Made by a program: the position numbers and the translations under genes. Source: Gorillibacterium timonense (GTDB taxonomy: Bacteria > Bacillota > Bacilli > Paenibacillales > NBRC-103111). Taken from it: 64,000 nucleotides of DNA. Positions 58,837-64,000 of this stretch are shown one piece after another. How positions within the stretch are numbered: the first letter of the stretch is position 1; each line of letters begins with the position of its first letter. The stretch is from the NCBI RefSeq assembly GCF_001457415.1, contig NZ_LN881724.1:1860001-1924000 (forward strand), given 5' to 3'. Under the pieces are notes generated by a model that was not told the origin of the DNA, ran no database searches, and saw only the letters and a program-made list of their open reading frames with translations.

Positions 58837-59310
58837 ATGCCTCATATCACATTCGGAGGAAAGTATGTTTACGGCTGGTTGACCGTTAACGATGACGGTT
58901 CTATTCTGCTTCCACAGGAAGCCCTTATGGATTATCAATTAATCGGCAACAAGAAGGTTCTTCTGATGTCGGGCAGCCGGACCTCGAAGGGCTTTAGCGT
59001 CATGTCCTTGGAGTTGATGAAGACATATGAATCCCATATGTTGACCGTTGTTGCGCCGGCGCTTGAAGGCGATGATCTTAGGCAAGACGAGGTCTTCTTT
59101 CGGCAAAAGGGGAGGACTTTTGCTTCTGCTGGCTTGGATAACGAGGGGCGGCTTTCTTTGCCTGACCAAGCGAAGGAAGCGTTCGGCATTCATCCTGACA
59201 GCCGTCTGCTCAGCATACGTTCTAGCAACGTGGCTTTTGTGAATATCTTCGAAGGCCCCATCGTAGAAAGAGCCCGGCAGCATTCAGAGCTTCCGGTATT
59301 TGAAGCGTAA
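58837..59310 (+). CDS. Protein with two AbrB-like beta-hairpin repeats
   Basis: 157-residue protein of no family I can name. It contains two similar segments: LTVNDDGSILLPQEALMDYQ (about 16-35) and GLDNEGRLSLPDQAKEAFGI (about 98-117), each followed by a strand (KVLLMSG; RLLSIRSS). The pattern D-x-x-G-x-(I/L)-x-(L/I)-P resembles the swapped-hairpin AbrB/SpoVT fold, here as a tandem pair, so a DNA-binding or structural role is possible. AAAGGAG precedes ATG 58837. Monocistronic, convergent with a peptidase pseudogene. Confidence 0.75.
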   Translation: MPHITFGGKYVYGWLTVNDDGSILLPQEALMDYQLIGNKKVLLMSGSRTSKGFSVMSLELMKTYESHMLTVVAPALEGDDLRQDEVFFRQKGRTFASAGLDNEGRLSLPDQAKEAFGIHPDSRLLSIRSSNVAFVNIFEGPIVERARQHSELPVFEA

Positions 59311-59330
59311 TGCGCGTCAACTGAAAATCC

Positions 59331-59812
59331 ATGGTTTCCCTCTGCCGATTGAAAGTCTTCGGTATTGGGCTGGATATCCTCCTCGTCATCATAGGCCGCA
59401 ATGACGGTGCCCGATACAGGCGAGAGTACCTCCTGGTTCCGGATCCCGTAGCTTTCTAACCGTGAGTCTCCGGTGTTGTATGGTTCCATGACCAAATCAT
59501 AAGCCCAGCGTTCCGATGCCCATATGACATGGGGTAAATTAACGGCGGTCGTATCTCCGCCCCAACCCACGACTGTCTTTTCTTTGAGCGGCCATTTCAC
59601 CGTAACGGCGGGCGAGAGCTTCGCAACATCTGCAGGATAAGCCCAAGGGATCACATTCATGGTCAAAAGAAGGGGAAGGGCCAGTATTATGCTAAGCAGC
59701 AACGAAAAAGTTTGGCGGCGGATGCTGTTCCTTCTCCGGAGCTTTACCACTAAGACTACCAGTTGAATAACAAAAACAGGATGCCGACGAACGGCAGGAA
59801 CAGCTTGAGCAA
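59331..59812 (-). pseudogene. Truncated membrane-bound M23 peptidase
   Basis: Reading from TTG 59812 on the minus strand: two N-terminal helices (LFLPFVGILFFVIQLVVLVV and a second around LLLSIILALPLLLTM), then VGWGGDTTAVNLPHVIWASERWAYDLV and SPVSGTVIAAYDDEEDIQPN, the M23 (LytM-like) start with its first His region. Similarity to M23 proteins stops at EGNH (about 59331); the rest, with the second zinc motif (HxH), is missing and the frame continues as junk into the neighbouring gene. About the last third of the protein is lost, so it should be inactive. It lies downstream of the kinase gene, perhaps once part of that operon. Confidence 0.72.
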
Positions 59813-59906
59813 TCCTTCTTCATCCGAATCTCCATTCTGCTTTCATATAAGCTTGAATTCCATCTTCTTCTAGTAACTAGAATACCAGAGCAAACTTTCC
59901 TCATTC

Positions 59907-60821
59907 TTAAACTGAATCTCGTCCAGCAAGCTTCCAGCGGCAGGTCATGACGAGGTTCTCGCCGTTTCGCTGAGCGGTCAGCGTACCGCCCATCTTGCTC
60001 ATCAGGCTTTTGGCAATCGAAAGACCGAGTCCCGATCCTCCAGCGGATCGAGTTCGGTCGGCGGTGTAGAACCGGTCAAATAGCAGGGAGACATCTTGAT
60101 CGGAGAGGTTCTTCGCTTCGTTCATGATCGTCAGAACGACTGTCTCCTGCTCGCTTTCGAGGCGGATGACCACATGACCAGTGGCATGGTTGATCGTGTT
60201 GATAAGCAAATTTTCGACGACTCTGCGAACAGCGGATTCGTCAGCGTATACCGGAAGGATCTCGTCCGGCAGCCAGACGGAGGATGTGAGTTCGCGCTCG
60301 ATAAACGAATCATAGAAGCTGACTAGAATCTCTGAGAGAAGGGCAGTCATCCCTAGTCGTTTGGATTTGAGCGGATAATCCAACGACTCGATCATAGATA
60401 GCTCGAAGAAATCGCTGATCAGGGCTTGCAGCCTTTTGGCTCGGTTTTTGACGATAGCGAGGTATTCAATCCTCTCCTCCGGAGTTAACGTCTCCGTCTC
60501 CATCAATTGGATGTAGCCGGATATGGAAGTGAGCGGAGTGCGAATATCGTGTGAGATGTTCGCAATTGCTTGTCGAAGCTCATTCTCGCTTCTCCGCTCG
60601 CGGGCTTCCGCTTCCACGATCCGCTCGCTTTGCCGATTGATTTGCTCCGCAAGCGCTTCGAGCTTTCGATCAAATAGGGTGACCGTCATTTTCTTGCCGG
60701 TTTCCCGCTCATTGCAACGTCGCAGCTGCTCAGTCATCTGTTCCAGCTCGCGCCGTGTCAAGAACAGGCGAAGGAGCAGAAGAGCCGCCGCCAGAACGGA
60801 TAGGATCATGAGGAAGAGCAT
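59907..60821 (-). CDS. Sensor histidine kinase of the BcrAB-like operon
   Basis: 304-residue kinase with a single N-terminal helix (about 2-20) and no extracellular sensor domain, then a coiled-coil linker (about 25-80), phospho-His H91 in ISHDIRTPLTSISGYIQLM, and ATPase boxes NLLINTINHATG, LFDRFYTADRTRSAGGSGLGLSIAK. Such short kinases usually sense through an associated ABC transporter. ATG 60821 is 21 bases after the permease stop, so it is last in the operon RR-ATPase-permease-kinase. Confidence 0.92.
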   Translation of the reverse strand: MLFLMILSVLAAALLLLRLFLTRRELEQMTEQLRRCNERETGKKMTVTLFDRKLEALAEQINRQSERIVEAEARERRSENELRQAIANISHDIRTPLTSISGYIQLMETETLTPEERIEYLAIVKNRAKRLQALISDFFELSMIESLDYPLKSKRLGMTALLSEILVSFYDSFIERELTSSVWLPDEILPVYADESAVRRVVENLLINTINHATGHVVIRLESEQETVVLTIMNEAKNLSDQDVSLLFDRFYTADRTRSAGGSGLGLSIAKSLMSKMGGTLTAQRNGENLVMTCRWKLAGRDSV

Positions 60822-60842
60822 CTCTTTCTGCTCCTTACCAGG

Positions 60843-61604
60843 TTATTTGATTTCTTTTCGCCGGAAGACGAGAATGCCGAGCAGCCCGCATCCGACAAAG
60901 GTCAGAAGGGGGACCAGCAGGATGGCGGACCAATCTCCGCTGTCGATGCTGGGCTTGCCGATATCTGCCACCAGCTTGAAGATGGAATAGTCGTAGACGG
61001 TGTCCACGAATGCGACTTTGGAACCGATTGCGGCCAGCGCCATATCGATCATGATGAAGAAGATGACCAGGAAGCTGATCGTCTTTCCGCTATCCGTCAG
61101 AATCACAGTGAACAGAGCTCCAATGGCCGCATAACCCGCCGTGTAGAGCAAGGTGAGCCCAAGGGTTCGTGGAAGGAAGAAGAGAGACACTCCTTCTGGT
61201 ACATTCCCAAAGCCGGATAGCATGGTCACTTCGATCGTGCTGACGACCGGGAAGACGAGGGAGAGCGCCATCGCTCCGACGGCGAATACGAGCAGCTTGG
61301 CTGTGAACAGCTGCCCCCGGGTGTGACCCGATGAAGCGATGGTTTTCATGACACCCGTCGAGTACTCGTTCGAGATGAAGAATCCTGCGAGAACCGCTAC
61401 TCCGAATTTAAGAACATAGGCGTTGCTGGACAAGAAGGTCAACAAAAACTCGATGCCGGTGTACTGAAGGGTTCCGCTGTTTTGCCGATCGAAGTAATAC
61501 AGCAGGGGATAGAGCAGCGAGATCGCGGCAATGGTGAACACCAATACCCAATATGACCGGTTTTTGCGCAGTTTGAACAACTCGACTCGGATCAGATTAA
61601 TCAT
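60843..61604 (-). CDS. ABC-2 type permease (BcrB-like)
   Basis: 253-residue membrane subunit with about six helices: IRVELFKLRKNRSYWVLVFTIAAISLLYPLL at the start, then SNEYSTGVMKTIASSGHTRGQLFTAKLLV, typical of ABC-2 exporters for peptide antibiotics. ATG 61604 overlaps the ATPase stop by 8 bases (ATGATTAA). Together with the ATPase it should form a bacitracin- or lantibiotic-type resistance pump. Confidence 0.9.
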   Translation of the reverse strand: MINLIRVELFKLRKNRSYWVLVFTIAAISLLYPLLYYFDRQNSGTLQYTGIEFLLTFLSSNAYVLKFGVAVLAGFFISNEYSTGVMKTIASSGHTRGQLFTAKLLVFAVGAMALSLVFPVVSTIEVTMLSGFGNVPEGVSLFFLPRTLGLTLLYTAGYAAIGALFTVILTDSGKTISFLVIFFIMIDMALAAIGSKVAFVDTVYDYSIFKLVADIGKPSIDSGDWSAILLVPLLTFVGCGLLGILVFRRKEIK

Positions 61605-62520
61605 GGGAAGGACCTCCGATCCGCTTCGTGAAATAGCTCTCCAAGTCCTCGCCCATGGGCATAAATTGCTCAATGGTCAGACCGGCCGTGAACAACAGCG
61701 AGGATATGACGCCGGGCTGTTCGATGCGTTTAAACAGCTTAATTGCACCATCTGGCATCACTTCAAAATCAGATGTCCCCAGCTCGCTTCGAATGACCGT
61801 GGCCGCCTTATCGGGTTGGTCTACTTTTATGAGCAGATAGTGCTGACATTTCTCATCCAGCTCTTTGGCAGTCAGTTGCTCCAGCAGCCGGCCATGATGA
61901 ATGATGCCGTAATGGGTCGCCATCAAGTGCAGCTCGCTCAGGATATGGCTTGAGATGAGAATGGTAATCCCGAGCTCTCGGTTTAGCTTCTTGAGCAATT
62001 CCCGCATTTCCACGACGCCCATCGGATCAAGTCCGTTGGTCGGCTCGTCCAGAATCAGAAATTCGGGATTACCGAGCAGGGCAATGGCCAGACCGAGGCG
62101 TTGCTTCATTCCGAGCGAGAAGTTTTTCGCCTTCTTCTTGCCTGCTCCTTGAAGCCCGACCTGCTCCAGCATCCTCGAAACGCATTCTTTGCCGGGGATG
62201 CCGCGTAGAATACGGTTGGCTTCCAAATTCTCGCTGGCGGACATGTGCGGGAACAAAGCCGGGCTCTCGATGATGCAGCCCATTCGCTTCCGGGCTTCGA
62301 TGAGCGCTCGCTCGTCGCTTGCTCCAAACAGCTCGATTGTCCCTTTCGTTGGGAAGGAAAGTCCGGTTATCATACGTATAAGCGTGGATTTGCCTGCTCC
62401 ATTCTGGCCAATAAAGCCATAAATCGAGCCTTTGTGAATGGACAGGCTGACTTTGTCCAACGCCGTGTGGTTCTTGAAGGTTTTGGTGATTTGGTTCGTT
62501 CGTAACACATACTCGTGCAT
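61597..62520 (-). CDS. ABC transporter ATP-binding protein (BcrA-like)
   Basis: 307-residue ATPase, the length usual for BcrA. Walker A GQNGAGKST (about 38-46), signature FSLGMKQR (about 133-140), Walker B FLILDEPTNGLDP, and the H-loop SSHILSELH. The extra C-terminal domain (about 215-307) is typical of drug and lantibiotic ABC subunits. ATG 62520 follows GAAGGAGG; the frame is open to 62571. First structural gene after the response regulator, with a three-repeat candidate operator between. Confidence 0.92.
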   Translation of the reverse strand: MHEYVLRTNQITKTFKNHTALDKVSLSIHKGSIYGFIGQNGAGKSTLIRMITGLSFPTKGTIELFGASDERALIEARKRMGCIIESPALFPHMSASENLEANRILRGIPGKECVSRMLEQVGLQGAGKKKAKNFSLGMKQRLGLAIALLGNPEFLILDEPTNGLDPMGVVEMRELLKKLNRELGITILISSHILSELHLMATHYGIIHHGRLLEQLTAKELDEKCQHYLLIKVDQPDKAATVIRSELGTSDFEVMPDGAIKLFKRIEQPGVISSLLFTAGLTIEQFMPMGEDLESYFTKRIGGPSHD

Positions 62521-62579
62521 CTTCGTCTTGGCCTCCTTCATGTGATAGACCAAGTGTAGAAACCGGACCATAAGAAGAG

Positions 62580-62608
62580 CTTAAGCCGAATCTTAAGAAT
62601 CTCTTAAG
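62580..62608 (-). promoter_or_regulatory. Three CTTAAG direct repeats, candidate response-regulator site
   Basis: CTTAAG occurs at 62580-62585, 62592-62597 and 62603-62608, spaced 12 and 11 bases, about one helix turn, as OmpR-family regulators bind. It lies between the regulator stop (62618) and the ABC gene start (62520). The palindromic unit reads the same on both strands. Confidence 0.6.
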
Positions 62609-62617
62609 ACAATAGGG

Positions 62618-63310
62618 TTACGGCTTGAGACGATAACCCATCCCCCAAACGGTCTCAATCCACTCTTGTCCCGGAGCAGCTTTGGCTAGCTTCCCGCGGA
62701 GATTGCTCACATGAACATTCATCGTGTTATCGTCCCCGTGAAAGGGCTCGTTCCACACGCTCTCGTACAAATTCGCTTTTGTAAAGACCTTTTTTGGCGA
62801 AGACATGAGGAGTGCAAGAATCTCAAACTCCCGTGCGGTGAGCATGAGCACCGTTCCCTCGGCTATGACGGACTTGGCGCTAAGATCAACGACAAGCCCC
62901 TTATGCTGCAGTACGGCAGGCAAGGCCGGTTGCGCTAATCGAGCATATAAACGCAGATGAGTATCGATCCGAGCGGATACTTCTTCGATATCGAATGGCT
63001 TCGTTATGTAATCGATTGCCCCTCCGCGCAAGGCAAGCACCTTGCTCTCTTGCTCCACTTTGGCGGATAGAATCATGACCGGTATATCGCCATACTCACC
63101 GATCCGTTCGAGGAGCTCTTCTCCAGACATCCCCGGAAGCATGAGATCAAGCAGCACCATACTCCAGTGCCTTTGCTCCAGATAGAGGAGGGCCTCCGTT
63201 CCGGAAAAGGCGGGCTGCGGGATATAACCGCTCTTTTTCATCATACTGCACAGCAGCTTGCTAATGTCGCTGTCATCTTCCGCGACGAGGATGTGTATCG
63301 GTTGGTTCAT
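62618..63310 (-). CDS. OmpR-family response regulator
   Basis: 230-residue regulator: acidic pocket E11-D13, phospho-acceptor D55 (LLDLMLPGMSGEEL), switch Lys in TKPFDIEEV, and an OmpR winged helix ending IETVWGMGYRLKP. ATG 63310 follows AAAGGAGC. It is first in the operon with the BcrAB-like pump and the kinase, and probably activates the pump through the CTTAAG repeats. Confidence 0.93.
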   Translation of the reverse strand: MNQPIHILVAEDDSDISKLLCSMMKKSGYIPQPAFSGTEALLYLEQRHWSMVLLDLMLPGMSGEELLERIGEYGDIPVMILSAKVEQESKVLALRGGAIDYITKPFDIEEVSARIDTHLRLYARLAQPALPAVLQHKGLVVDLSAKSVIAEGTVLMLTAREFEILALLMSSPKKVFTKANLYESVWNEPFHGDDNTMNVHVSNLRGKLAKAAPGQEWIETVWGMGYRLKP

Positions 63311-63569
63311 AGAAGCTCCTTTCGCTTCTAGTGGATTCGAAAAACAGCGACTCATTTCCACATGAGATGGTTTTCCAGCAGAATCAGCATAACATAAGTC
63401 AGCGACTCGCTGCGAATGAGAGATCATCGGGACCGCTCTACTGCAAAAAGGGGTTGAAGGCAAGATTTCATGCAGTGGCAAGTAGGCGGACTTCCACATA
63501 CACTAACCAAGACATTTGCGTTGGATATCTCGATTCAAATCATCCCGATCCGGGAAAGGAGCGTGTGTC

Positions 63570-63803
63570 ATGCCGTCTCTCGTCATCGGAGGAATCAAAA
63601 TCAACAGTGTGGCTTCCGGCTCCAATGTGCAGATCGGCGACACGGGCTTCATCAACTTGTCGAGCAACTGCAAAATTTTTGCAGGTGCAGACTCCTTTTC
63701 ACCGGGCGATAGTTTCTTTAGCACCACAGCAATTGGCAATGGCAGTACGAATACGATCGATCCTGATATCGTGGATACGCCTAATGCAAATCAACAGATC
63801 TAA
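63570..63803 (+). CDS. Spore germination protein of the GerPA/GerPF family
   Basis: 77-residue small coat-associated protein: MPSLVIGGIKINSVASGSNV, then GDTGFINLSSNCKIFAGADSF and SPGDSF, the pattern of GerPA/GerPF, which let germinants pass through the spore coat. GAAAGGAGC lies 8-13 bases before ATG 63570. The other gerP genes are not next to it, so it is a solitary homologue. Expression in the mother cell is expected. Confidence 0.88.
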   Translation: MPSLVIGGIKINSVASGSNVQIGDTGFINLSSNCKIFAGADSFSPGDSFFSTTAIGNGSTNTIDPDIVDTPNANQQI

Positions 63804-63891
63804 ATAGGCATGGAAAAGGAAGGAAAACGCTGGTCTTCCGCGAAGTAGTAGGAGGGAGCAAGCGGACAAGCATAGAAATCAAAATAAAGTA

Positions 63892-63911
63892 AACATAATT
63901 AATGTTATGTT
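63892..63911. promoter_or_regulatory. Palindrome upstream of the last gene
   Basis: AACATAA-n6-TTATGTT, 7-bp arms, in AT-rich DNA 44 bases before ATG 63955 and after the GerP gene. Possible operator; regulator unknown. Confidence 0.4.
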
Positions 63912-63954
63912 AACTTTGATTTTGAATCCCTATCCGATTGAGAGGAGCCCTTGA

Positions 63955-64000
63955 ATGGCGACAAGATTCCAAATTGATTCCTTGCCCTTAACCCAAAAGC
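63955..64000 (+). CDS. Start of an unidentified gene (cut by the window end)
   Basis: GAGAGGAGCC lies before ATG 63955, and the frame begins MATRFQIDSLPLTQK up to the window end. Too short for any function; reported as a partial gene because of the good ribosome binding site. Confidence 0.55.
   Translation, partial: MATRFQIDSLPLTQK

Noticed and set aside
59190-59330. C-terminal part of the minus-strand frame that carries the M23 fragment
   Set aside because: No M23 similarity after EGNH, and it overlaps the 3' end of the gene at 58837 on the other strand; counted as read-through junk of a pseudogene.

Overview
The window looks like a chromosomal segment of a spore-forming Bacillota, most likely Paenibacillaceae (Paenibacillus or Cohnella-like). 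Supporting signs are moderate-to-high GC (roughly 53% by eye), AGGAGG-type ribosome binding sites, a gerA-type germination operon, a GerPA/GerPF-type coat protein, a YjcZ-type mini-protein, a copper-amine-oxidase-N stalk protein and a BlaI/M56 pair. I see no rRNA, tRNA, CRISPR array, IS element or prophage. Gene density is high and no stretch above 300 bases lacks a gene or an identified regulatory element.

Layout. 1-2400: 3' part of an OatA-like acyltransferase and a radical SAM/SPASM protein. 2557-6955: a tightly packed six-gene operon (71-aa protein, Ser-rich protein, glutathionylspermidine-synthase-like ATP-grasp enzyme, lipoprotein, DUF350 membrane protein, RCK potassium channel). I consider this the most interesting system in the window: it looks like an amidoligase acting on an envelope peptide or small molecule, coupled to ion transport. 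7245-13275: RND exporter, repeat-bearing small protein, acetyltransferase, S41 protease. 13268-16028: CzrA/CadC-type ArsR repressor divergent from a His-rich Zn/Cd P1B-ATPase, with a clear operator on its promoter. 16186-26942: Mop protein, YjcZ-like mini-gene, lipase-like hydrolase, phosphotransferase, two convergent AI-2E-family permeases, an MBOAT/DHHW/DUF4358 acetylation operon, M29 aminopeptidase, and a low-GC glyoxalase-like gene.

27097-39762 is a zinc-limitation island. Four Zur-box-like palindromes precede a permease/TIGR03943 pair, a COG0523 GTPase, a zinc-free ribosomal protein S14 and a znuCBA importer followed by an L33 paralogue. There are three permease/TIGR03943 pairs in total, the third carrying a very His-rich segment. 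Together with the Zn/Cd exporter at 13833 the window holds both arms of zinc homeostasis: import, sparing and allocation under starvation, and efflux under excess.

39837-46843: MerR regulator with a MerR-type promoter upstream of an HSL-like hydrolase that appears to lack its catalytic His; a gerA-gerB-gerC operon with an extra 59-aa membrane protein; an FMN riboswitch controlling an EamA-type transporter (probable flavin importer). 47040-50625: cell-wall-binding-type lipoprotein with a two-component system. 50730-58702: esterase, EamA transporter, GNAT, nitroreductase and flavin reductase, BlaI with an M56 sensor carrying a non-penicillin-binding C-terminal domain, and a MATE exporter. 58837-64000: AbrB-like-repeat protein, a truncated M23 peptidase pseudogene, a BcrAB-like ABC transporter with its own two-component system and a three-repeat candidate operator, a GerP-type protein, and the start of a further gene cut by the window edge.
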